Assembly: GCA_902773265.1 (NCBI GenBank)
Contig: CACYDZ010000219.1
Coordinates: 1-5,149, forward strand
DNA: 5,149 nucleotides
Reading direction: 5' to 3'
DNA from: an uncultured Ruminococcus sp.
GTDB taxonomy: Bacteria; Bacillota; Clostridia; Oscillospirales; Acutalibacteraceae
Below the pieces are notes generated by a model that did not search any database, was not told the DNA's origin, and worked only from the letters and a program-made list of their open reading frames with translations. The position numbers and the translations under genes were made by a program. Shown here in pieces: positions 1 through 5,149 of the stretch (within the stretch, counting starts at the first letter, position 1; each line of letters begins with the position of its first letter).

Positions 1-5
1 GGATT

Positions 6-26
6 GTTAAGGGCAACGCCCTTAAC
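6..26. repeat. Short perfect hairpin before prfA, same family as the repeat at the window's right end
   Basis: A perfect 9-bp inverted repeat with arms GTTAAGGGC and GCCCTTAAC around a 3-base loop AAC. No T-run follows, so it does not look like an intrinsic terminator. It ends one base before the ribosome binding site of prfA. The core TTAAGGGC...GCCCTTAA recurs at 5129-5149 with the outermost pair changed from G-C to T-A and a loop of AAA, so I treat both as copies of one dispersed palindrome. It may be the end of a longer element lying upstream of the window. Its function is unknown; a role at the mRNA 5' end or between cistrons is inference. Confidence 0.75.
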
Positions 27-27
27 G

Positions 28-34
28 AAGGGAG
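28..34 (+). promoter_or_regulatory. Ribosome binding site that sets the prfA start
   Basis: AAGGGAG lies 5 bases before the ATG at 40. It supports that ATG over the in-frame TTG at position 4, whose extra 12 codons would be read from the hairpin repeat and match nothing in RF1. Confidence 0.85.
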
Positions 35-39
35 CTATT

Positions 40-1113
40 ATGTTTGAAGAAAAATTGAATGTCTTTACAAAACGGTATGAGGAACTCAATAACCGTCTGT
101 ATCAGCCTGATGTTGCCTCAGACCCTCAGCAGTATCAGAAAATTATGAAAGACCTTAAAGAAATTGAACCTATTGTTCTGGAATATCAACGCTATCAGCA
201 GGCACAACAGACTATCTCTGACGCTATGGAAATCCTGAACGATAATTCTTCGGATAAGGAAATGAAATTGCTGGCTGACGAAGAAATAGCACAGGCTAGA
301 ACTATCCTGGACGAGTGTCAGCAGAATATCAAACTCTTACTTTTACCCAAAGACCCTAATGATGACCGTAATGTAATTATTGAAATTCGTGGTGGTGCAG
401 GCGGAGAGGAATCCGCTTTGTTTTGTGCGGTACTCTATCGTATGTATGTGATGTATTCCGAAAAAAGAGGATTCAAAACGGAAATTCTTAACACTAATCC
501 TACCGAACTTGGCGGTTATAAAGAAATTGTTTTTTCAGTCAGCGGTCAGGGAGCGTATTCCCGTTTCAAATTTGAAAGCGGTGTACACCGTGTTCAGCGT
601 GTCCCCGAAACCGAAACACAGGGGCGTATTCATACTTCAACCGTTACTGTTGCGGTCTTACCCGAAGCTGAAGATGTCGAACTGGAAATCAATCCCACCG
701 ATTTACAGATAGATACTTTCCGCAGCAGTGGTGCAGGCGGTCAGCATATTAACAAAACGGAATCCGCTATCCGAATTACCCACATTCCTACGGGAACAGT
801 TGTGGAATGTCAGGACGAAAGAAGTCAGTACAAAAATAAGGACAAAGCAATGAAAGTGCTGAAATCCCGACTTTTACAGGCTAAAATTGATGAACAGAAC
901 AATGCTGTCGCACAAGAAAGAAAATCTCAGGTAGGTACGGGCGACAGAAGTGAACGCATACGCACTTACAACTATCCGCAAAGTCGTGTAACTGACCATA
1001 GAATAGGTCTTACTCTTTATAAACTTGACGAAATTATCAACGGCAGTCTTGACGAAGTGATTGACCCTTTAATCACCGCTTACCGAACCGAACTTTTACA
1101 AAAGGAAGTGTAA
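40..1113 (+). CDS. prfA: Peptide chain release factor 1 (RF1)
   Basis: Cytosolic class I release factor that reads UAA and UAG in the ribosomal A site and triggers hydrolysis of peptidyl-tRNA. The product is 357 residues, the usual length for RF1. Visible marks are the conserved GGAGGEES stretch (118-125), the codon-recognition tripeptide PET (189-191, in [10 protein letters not shown]) and the catalytic GGQ (233-235, in [12 protein letters not shown]). PxT at the recognition site marks RF1; RF2 has SPF. PET is the form I recall from Firmicutes such as Bacillus. The glutamine of GGQ is the known methylation target of PrmC, whose gene is not in this window. The ATG at 40 is chosen for its AAGGGAG site and the start MFEEKL. 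The next gene begins 5 bases after the stop, and its ribosome binding site lies within the last prfA codons, so co-transcription and possibly coupled translation are likely. No frameshift or missing key residue was seen. Confidence 0.97.
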   Translation: MFEEKLNVFTKRYEELNNRLYQPDVASDPQQYQKIMKDLKEIEPIVLEYQRYQQAQQTISDAMEILNDNSSDKEMKLLADEEIAQARTILDECQQNIKLLLLPKDPNDDRNVIIEIRGGAGGEESALFCAVLYRMYVMYSEKRGFKTEILNTNPTELGGYKEIVFSVSGQGAYSRFKFESGVHRVQRVPETETQGRIHTSTVTVAVLPEAEDVELEINPTDLQIDTFRSSGAGGQHINKTESAIRITHIPTGTVVECQDERSQYKNKDKAMKVLKSRLLQAKIDEQNNAVAQERKSQVGTGDRSERIRTYNYPQSRVTDHRIGLTLYKLDEIINGSLDEVIDPLITAYRTELLQKEV

Positions 1114-1118
1114 CCATA

Positions 1119-2147
1119 ATGGAAACTCTTGTACTGAAACCTGATGAAAATTCCATTGCACTGGCAGGTAATTTATTGCGTAACGGTGAAGTGGTTGCCA
1201 TTCCCACCGAAACCGTTTATGGTCTGGCGGCAAATGCTTTTGACGGAAAAGCGGTTGCCAAAATTTTTCAGGCTAAAGGCAGACCAATGGATAATCCTTT
1301 AATCGTTCATATTTCTGACATTTCTCAGGTATATGATTTAGTCTGTGAGTTTCCCGAAAAGGCTCAAAAACTTGCCCGACAGTTCTGGGCAGGAGCAATC
1401 ACAATGATTATGCCCTGTTCCGATAAAATACCTGAAGAAGTCACTGCAGGATTGGATACAGTTGCTATTCGCTTTCCGTCACATGAAATTGCACGGAAAA
1501 TTATCGACAGTGCCGGTGTCCCTCTGGCAGCACCGTCAGCCAATCTGTCGGGAAGTCCCAGTCCGACAAGTGCCGTCCATGTCTATAATGACCTACATGG
1601 GAAAATCCCTCTGATTATTGACGGCGGTGAAAGTACTGTGGGTGTAGAATCTACGGTCTTATCTGTTGTCGGCGATGTGCCGACCTTACTGCGTCCCGGC
1701 GGAATTACTGTGGAACAGATTGAAAGTGTTATCGGAAAAATCCGTATTGATAAAGGTGTCCTCAATCAGATTGACAACAATGCGGTTGTATCAAGTCCCG
1801 GTATGAAATACAAACATTATTCCCCAAAAGCTAACATCATTATCGTAAAATGTGATGGTGATGAATATACTGATTACATCAATACTTTGCCCGAAAAGAA
1901 AAATATCGGTGCTTTGTGTTATGATGAAGATAGAGATAAATTAACTGTCCCATGTGTTTCTCTGGGAGAAAAAGACGATTTTCAGACACAGGCTCATCAT
2001 CTTTTTGACGCATTGCGACAGCTGGATTTGATGAACTTACATACGGTTTATGCACGCTGTCCCAAAAAGGAAGGTGTCGGATTAGCGGTATATAACCGAC
2101 TTATCCGTTCCGCAGGATTTGAGGTGATAGACCTTGAAAAATCATAA
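1119..2147 (+). CDS. ywlC: L-threonylcarbamoyladenylate synthase, Sua5/YwlC type
   Basis: Makes threonylcarbamoyl-AMP from threonine, bicarbonate and ATP. This is the first step of the t6A37 modification of ANN-decoding tRNAs; TsaB/D/E then carry out the transfer. At 342 residues it is the long Sua5 form, not the roughly 190-residue TsaC form. The N-terminal YrdC domain (about 10-200) shows IPTETVYGLA (28-37), KGRPMDNPL (53-61) with the binding-site Lys53 and Arg55, and PLAAPSANLSG (135-145) with the Ser-x-Asn element. A linker with SPGMKYKHYSPK (226-237), the signature joining the two Sua5 domains, leads to the C-terminal Sua5 domain (about 240-340). The ribosome binding site AAGGAAG (1102-1108) is 10 bases before the ATG, inside prfA. 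The 3' end overlaps coaE by 14 bases. In Bacillus, prmC and ywlC both lie near prfA; here ywlC follows prfA directly. Family assignment is firm; the symbol follows Bacillus usage. Confidence 0.95.
   Translation: METLVLKPDENSIALAGNLLRNGEVVAIPTETVYGLAANAFDGKAVAKIFQAKGRPMDNPLIVHISDISQVYDLVCEFPEKAQKLARQFWAGAITMIMPCSDKIPEEVTAGLDTVAIRFPSHEIARKIIDSAGVPLAAPSANLSGSPSPTSAVHVYNDLHGKIPLIIDGGESTVGVESTVLSVVGDVPTLLRPGGITVEQIESVIGKIRIDKGVLNQIDNNAVVSSPGMKYKHYSPKANIIIVKCDGDEYTDYINTLPEKKNIGALCYDEDRDKLTVPCVSLGEKDDFQTQAHHLFDALRQLDLMNLHTVYARCPKKEGVGLAVYNRLIRSAGFEVIDLEKS
2121..2127 (+). promoter_or_regulatory. Ribosome binding site that sets a TTG start for coaE
   Basis: GAGGTGA lies inside the 3' end of ywlC, 6 bases before the TTG at 2134. 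No ATG or GTG gives a better start upstream of the P-loop, which begins only 11 residues into the protein, so TTG initiation is well supported. Confidence 0.8.
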
Positions 2148-2736
2148 AATTATCGGTATCACGGGAACAACAGGTTCGGGAAAATCTACTCTGACAAAAT
2201 ATCTGGCTGAGAAAAATATTCCTGTTATTGATGCAGATGTACTGGCAAGGGAAGTTGTCTGTAAAGGAAGCGTCTGTTTACAGTGTATTGTGGCAGTATT
2301 CGGAAAAGATATCCTTAACAGCGATGATACCCTCAACCGAAAAGTGCTTGCCCGAAAAGCCTTTTCTTCCAAAGAAAATACACAGAAACTCAACAATATT
2401 ATACACCCGTTCATCATCATGGCAACTTTGCAGAAAATTGATATATTGCGAACAACACATTCTTTAATCCTGATTGATGCACCGCTCTTATTTGAATGTC
2501 ATATGGATATTTTATGCCAAAACACCATAGCAGTAATCTGCGATAAGGAAATCCGTAAACAACGCATTATGAAACGGGATAATCTCTCAGAAAATGAAGC
2601 ACTTGCCCGAATGAGTGTCCAGCATGATGACAGCTTTTACCAAAGTCATGCTGATTTCATTATAGACGGTGGTAAAACATTGGAAGAAGTTATCACTCAT
2701 GCACACCGTATTATGGAAAAACTAACAGAAAGGTGA
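2134..2736 (+). CDS. coaE: Dephospho-CoA kinase
   Basis: Phosphorylates the 3'-hydroxyl of the ribose of dephospho-CoA with ATP, the last step of coenzyme A synthesis, in the cytosol. At 200 residues it has the standard length. It is a P-loop kinase: Walker A GTTGSGKS (11-18), the conserved DAD (33-35) after the second strand, IIHPFI (89-94) in the CoA-binding region, LIDAPLLFE (113-121) and a lid helix with RMSVQ. It starts with TTG, set by GAGGTGA, and overlaps ywlC by 14 bases, which suggests translational coupling. The stop TGA is also part of the ribosome binding site of the next gene. One oddity: the C-terminal loop that usually reads like IDNNG or IDNSG reads IIDGGKT here. This may alter nucleotide contacts or simply be lineage drift. 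As I recall, coaE followed by a lytic transglycosylase gene is a common arrangement in Clostridia. Confidence 0.94.
   Translation: MKNHKIIGITGTTGSGKSTLTKYLAEKNIPVIDADVLAREVVCKGSVCLQCIVAVFGKDILNSDDTLNRKVLARKAFSSKENTQKLNNIIHPFIIMATLQKIDILRTTHSLILIDAPLLFECHMDILCQNTIAVICDKEIRKQRIMKRDNLSENEALARMSVQHDDSFYQSHADFIIDGGKTLEEVITHAHRIMEKLTER
2731..2736 (+). promoter_or_regulatory. Ribosome binding site that favours the downstream ATG of the transglycosylase
   Basis: AGGTGA ends at the coaE stop codon. It directly abuts the ATG at 2737, which leaves no spacer, but lies 9 bases before the in-frame ATG at 2746. Normal spacing therefore favours 2746 as the start of the next gene. Confidence 0.75.
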
Positions 2737-2745
2737 ATGTATTGC

Positions 2746-3423
2746 ATGAATACGCAAAACAAACCACAACAGAAAAAAAGTGATATGTTTCCTTTTTTCG
2801 TTCTGACATCTCTGGTGATTATTGCTTTGCTGATAATCGCTATCGTCACACTTTCCAAATCAGAACACAAATTTGGTAATGCTGTCAACGGTGTAAAATA
2901 TACTGACTATGTCTACCGCTATGCCGAAGAATTTGATATTGACCCCAACCTCGTTTTTGCTATTATCAAAAATGAAAGCAATTTTGACCCTGATGCAGAA
3001 TCTCCTGTCGGAGCAAAAGGTCTGATGCAGATTATGCCCGAAACTTTTTCGTGGTTGCAGAATTATAAAGACGGCAAAGTTACACTTGACGAAGATGACC
3101 TTTTTGAACCTGATATCAATATCAAATATGGCTGTATTTTTCTGGAGTTCCTCACAAAAAAATATCAAGTAACCTCTACTGTGGTTGCTGCTTATAATGC
3201 CGGTTTCGGAATTGTCGATACATGGTTAAGCAATACGGATTACTCTTCAGACGGAGAAACACTTTCCTATATTCCCTATTCCGAAACAGCTGTCTATGTG
3301 GACAGGGTGATGAACTCCAAACATTACTATGAAAATAATCTTACTTCATTATCACAGGACAACAGTAACGATGATGAGAAAAATGAAAACAGTGAGAATA
3401 ATGAAGATACAGAAGACAACTAA
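2746..3423 (+). CDS. Membrane-anchored lytic murein transglycosylase (SLT domain)
   Basis: Predicted to cleave the MurNAc-GlcNAc bond of peptidoglycan, leaving a 1,6-anhydro end, on the outer face of the cell membrane. From the ATG at 2746 it has 225 residues: a short basic-polar N-terminus, one hydrophobic segment (about 15-36, FPFFVLTSLVIIALLIIAIV) that should act as an uncleaved anchor, and an Slt70-like catalytic domain (about 48-195). The family signature is clear: IIKNESNF with catalytic Glu77, then SPVGAKGLMQIMP (86-98) and VAAYNAGFG (147-155). The last 23 residues are a low-complexity tail rich in Asp, Glu, Asn and Ser with no recognised domain. The ATG at 2737 would add only MYC and leaves no spacer to the ribosome binding site. 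It follows coaE by 9 bases and is probably co-transcribed. Possible roles are wall turnover, spore formation or assembly of a wall-spanning machine; the sequence does not decide between them. Confidence 0.92.
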   Translation: MNTQNKPQQKKSDMFPFFVLTSLVIIALLIIAIVTLSKSEHKFGNAVNGVKYTDYVYRYAEEFDIDPNLVFAIIKNESNFDPDAESPVGAKGLMQIMPETFSWLQNYKDGKVTLDEDDLFEPDINIKYGCIFLEFLTKKYQVTSTVVAAYNAGFGIVDTWLSNTDYSSDGETLSYIPYSETAVYVDRVMNSKHYYENNLTSLSQDNSNDDEKNENSENNEDTEDN

Positions 3424-3503
3424 AAAACAGAAAAACAACTTATAGCGAAGCCCTTTAATCGGCTAAAAATACAGTAAATTTTACCTTGAAAGGATTGTAA
3501 TAT
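3424..3503 (+). other. 80-base gap and leader before the M18 peptidase gene
   Basis: No convincing -35/-10 pair and no stem followed by a T-run was found, so read-through from the upstream operon or a weak promoter are both possible. Three items stand out. GCGAAGCCCTTTAA (3445-3458) resembles one arm of the hairpin repeats found at the window ends. GTAAATTTTAC (3474-3484) is a palindrome around a single central base. The ribosome binding site AAAGGA (3489-3494) is 9 bases before the ATG. AAGCCCTTTA (3448-3457) is exactly complementary to a site inside the following gene (3568-3577). The gap is AT-rich apart from the GCCC block. Confidence 0.5.
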
Positions 3504-4910
3504 ATGGATAACGAAAAAGAGAAATCACAGACAGCTTTACTGAAAGAAAAATTATTTTCTAAAAGTGTAAAGGGCTTACAAAGCGTATCAAGAGAGGAGA
3601 TTGCTGAGGCAGATGAATTTGCCAAAGGCTATATGATATTTCTTGACCATGCCAAAATTGAAAGGGAAGCTGTGGAAACATCGGTAAAACTGGCAGAAGA
3701 AAACGGCTTTACAGAATATGACCCACAGAAAACTTATCAAACCGGTGACAAAGTATATGTGGTCAACCGCAAAAAGAATATTGTCCTGATAGTTTTCGGC
3801 AAACAACCACTTGACAAAGGTGTTCGTCTTGCGATTGCCCACATTGACTCTCCCAGACTGGATTTGAAACCCAATCCCTTATACGAAACAAATGAACTGG
3901 CAATGTTCAAAACACATTACTATGGCGGTATCAAGAAATATCAGTGGACGGCTATTCCACTGGCGTTACATGGAACAGTTGCTTTTAAAGACGGTCATAC
4001 GGTAAATGTCGCTGTTGGTGAAGATGAAGATGACCCCTGTTTCTGTGTTACTGACCTTTTACCACACCTTTCCAGAGAACAGGTCAGTCAGCCACTTTCC
4101 AAAGCTATTGCAGGTGAAGATTTGAATGTACTCATCGGCAGCCGTCCGTTTGATGACAGCAAGGAATCTGAACTTGTCAAACTCAATATTCTGAATATCC
4201 TATTTGAAAAGTATGGCATTACCGAAGATGATTTTCTTTCGGCTGAACTGACTATGGTACCTGTATTCAAAGCAAGAAATATCGGTTTTGATAACAGCAT
4301 GATTGGTGCATATGGTCATGATGATAAAGTCTGTGCTTACCCTGCTCTGATGGCTGTCATGAATATACAAAATCCTGAATATACGGCGGTTACTATTCTT
4401 GTCGATAAGGAAGAAATCGGCAGTGACGGCAATACAGGTATGCAGTCCGCATTTATGGAACATCTGATAAATCATCTTGCCGAAAAACAAGGTCTGAAAG
4501 GGTATCAGGTATTGGATAAAAGTAAATGTCTGTCGGCAGATGTCAACGCTGCTTTTGACCCTACTTATGCCAGTGCGTTTGAACAGAATAACAGTTCCTA
4601 TATTAATCGTGGTGTCGTCATTACCAAATATACGGGCAGTGGCGGTAAATATGATACTTCTGATGCCAGTGCTGAATATATGGCGGAAATCCGCAATATG
4701 CTGGACAGAGAAAATATTCAGTGGCAAAGCGGTGAACTCGGCAAAGTAGACGGCGGTGGCGGTGGAACTATCGCCAAATATGTTGCTAATCTCAATGTTG
4801 ATGTTGTCGATTTGGGTGTTCCTGTACTTTCTATGCATGCTCCTCTGGAAATCATCTCCAAAACAGATTTGTATATGGCTTACAAAGCATTCAGAACTTT
4901 CTTACAATAA
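3504..4910 (+). CDS. apeA: M18 family aminopeptidase (ApeA, aminopeptidase 1 type)
   Basis: Two-metal cytosolic exopeptidase that removes N-terminal residues from peptides; M18 enzymes typically form dodecamers. The 468-residue length and the N-terminal region (GYMIFLDHAKIEREAV) match the longer ApeA type rather than ApeB, which I recall as about 430 residues. Metal-site elements are all present: IAHIDSPR (His113, Asp115), GHDDKVCAY (Asp273/Asp274, one the bridging ligand), DKEEIGSDG (catalytic and ligand pair Glu303/Glu304), SADVNAA (Asp346) and LSMHAPLE (His445). The glycine run KVDGGGGGTIAKY near the C-terminus is also typical. There is no signal peptide or membrane segment. The likely role is peptide recycling; substrate preference cannot be read from the sequence. 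It is the last gene before a strong terminator and is separated from the transglycosylase by 80 bases, so it may be the operon's final cistron or a unit of its own. The family is firm, the symbol slightly less so. Confidence 0.92.
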   Translation: MDNEKEKSQTALLKEKLFSKSVKGLQSVSREEIAEADEFAKGYMIFLDHAKIEREAVETSVKLAEENGFTEYDPQKTYQTGDKVYVVNRKKNIVLIVFGKQPLDKGVRLAIAHIDSPRLDLKPNPLYETNELAMFKTHYYGGIKKYQWTAIPLALHGTVAFKDGHTVNVAVGEDEDDPCFCVTDLLPHLSREQVSQPLSKAIAGEDLNVLIGSRPFDDSKESELVKLNILNILFEKYGITEDDFLSAELTMVPVFKARNIGFDNSMIGAYGHDDKVCAYPALMAVMNIQNPEYTAVTILVDKEEIGSDGNTGMQSAFMEHLINHLAEKQGLKGYQVLDKSKCLSADVNAAFDPTYASAFEQNNSSYINRGVVITKYTGSGGKYDTSDASAEYMAEIRNMLDRENIQWQSGELGKVDGGGGGTIAKYVANLNVDVVDLGVPVLSMHAPLEIISKTDLYMAYKAFRTFLQ

Positions 4911-4924
4911 AGCGTTCCAGTCAA

Positions 4925-4977
4925 AAAAGGAAAATCCCTTTTCAGACCATAAAGGTCTGAAAGGGGATTTTCTTTTT
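4925..4977 (+). terminator. Intrinsic terminator after apeA
   Basis: Begins 14 bases after the apeA stop. The arms 4930-4948 (GAAAATCCCTTTTCAGACC) and 4954-4972 pair over 19 bp with one G-T wobble around the loop ATAAA. Flanking A and T runs, with one more wobble, extend pairing to 4925-4977. The T-rich right side (TTTTCTTTTT) acts as the release tract on the + strand. The A-run on the left gives the mirror-image arrangement, so it could also stop transcription entering from the right on the - strand. Confidence 0.92.
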
Positions 4978-5074
4978 CGGGAAATGAGGTCGGAAACCAA
5001 CAAAGTAAGCCGAAAAGAACTTCTGTCTGATTAGCGAAAAGCAACTGTAAGTTTACACACTTAAAAGTTTTTGT
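4978..5074. other. Non-coding spacer between the terminator and the hairpin cluster
   Basis: I find no gene here. The short open stretch from the ATG at 4984 to the TAG at 5032 has no ribosome binding site and no recognisable product. A weak stem TAAGT/ACTTA (5048-5063, 6-base loop) is present but no better than chance. No promoter pair was identified for a gene beyond the window. Confidence 0.5.
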
Positions 5075-5149
5075 CGAACTTTTTTCAAAAAGTTCGTGGG
5101 GTCAAGGGGTGAAACCCCTTGTGGGATTTTTAAGGGCAAAGCCCTTAAA
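5075..5149. repeat. Cluster of three adjacent hairpins, dispersed-repeat-like
   Basis: Three perfect inverted repeats lie end to end. Hairpin 1 (5075-5096) has arms CGAACTTTTT and AAAAAGTTCG around a 2-base centre. Hairpin 2 (5103-5121) has arms CAAGGGGT and ACCCCTTG with loop GAA. Hairpin 3 (5129-5149) has arms TTTAAGGGC and GCCCTTAAA with loop AAA. The spacers are 6 and 7 bases, and hairpin 3 reaches the last base of the window, so the element may continue. There is no coding potential. Hairpin 3 matches the hairpin at 6-26. I recall similar GGGG-GAA-CCCC and AAGGGC-AAA-GCCCTT hairpin strings between genes in Ruminococcus-like genomes, but copy number cannot be judged here. Possible natures are a non-autonomous mobile element, a REP-like sequence, or a processing or stability element in transcripts. 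Confidence 0.8.

Noticed and set aside
4..39. N-terminal extension of RF1 from the TTG at 4
   Set aside because: It lacks a ribosome binding site, is encoded by the hairpin repeat, and the ATG at 40 has a well-placed AAGGGAG and gives the normal family length.
2737..2745. Earlier ATG start for the lytic transglycosylase
   Set aside because: It leaves no spacer to the AGGTGA site and adds only three residues; the ATG at 2746 has normal 9-base spacing.
2860..3168. 102-codon open frame on the - strand
   Set aside because: It is antisense to the SLT catalytic domain, with no recognisable product.
3449..3464. Stem AGCC/GGCT as a terminator between the transglycosylase and apeA
   Set aside because: It has only 4 bp with an 8-base loop and no following T-run; too weak to call.
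4200..4838. 212-codon open frame on the - strand
   Set aside because: It lies wholly inside apeA, opposite a clear M18 peptidase; its protein shows no family features and it is a shadow frame.
4756..5034. 92-codon + strand frame running past the apeA stop through the terminator
   Set aside because: It is out of frame with apeA, crosses the terminator stem and has no ribosome binding site or family resemblance.
5075..5096. Hairpin 1 of the cluster as a second intrinsic terminator
   Set aside because: The stem is made mostly of A-T pairs and the bases after it are GTGGGG, not a T-run; it is better explained as part of the repeat.

Overview
The window looks like a piece of chromosome from a low-GC Firmicute of class Clostridia. 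An Oscillospiraceae/Ruminococcus-like host is my best guess. It rests on the AT-rich coding style, strong AGGAG-type ribosome binding sites, Firmicute-type protein sequences (RF1 with a PET codon-recognition tripeptide, a long Sua5-type threonylcarbamoyl-AMP synthase, an ApeA-type M18 peptidase) and short hairpin repeats of a kind I recall from that group. No marker fixes the genus.

Layout: all five genes are on the + strand. A small GC-rich hairpin (6-26) sits directly before the ribosome binding site of prfA (RF1, 40-1113). Five bases later comes a YwlC/Sua5 protein for the tRNA t6A modification (1119-2147). It overlaps by 14 bases with coaE, the last enzyme of CoA synthesis (2134-2736, TTG start). 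Nine bases after coaE is a membrane-anchored SLT-family lytic transglycosylase (2746-3423). These four genes look like one tightly packed transcription unit. An 80-base gap without a clear terminator or promoter separates them from an M18 aminopeptidase, apeA (3504-4910). A strong intrinsic terminator (4925-4977) closes the unit. The last part of the window (about 5075-5149) is a non-coding cluster of three back-to-back hairpins. The last of these is nearly identical to the hairpin in front of prfA.

The genes do not form one pathway. They are housekeeping functions: translation termination, tRNA modification, cofactor synthesis, wall turnover and peptide recycling. I see no mobile-element gene, CRISPR array, RNA gene, toxin/antitoxin or defence system, and no evidence of a previously undescribed protein system. 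The most interesting material is non-coding: the hairpin repeat family at both ends, and a possible long-range RNA pairing around the apeA start.
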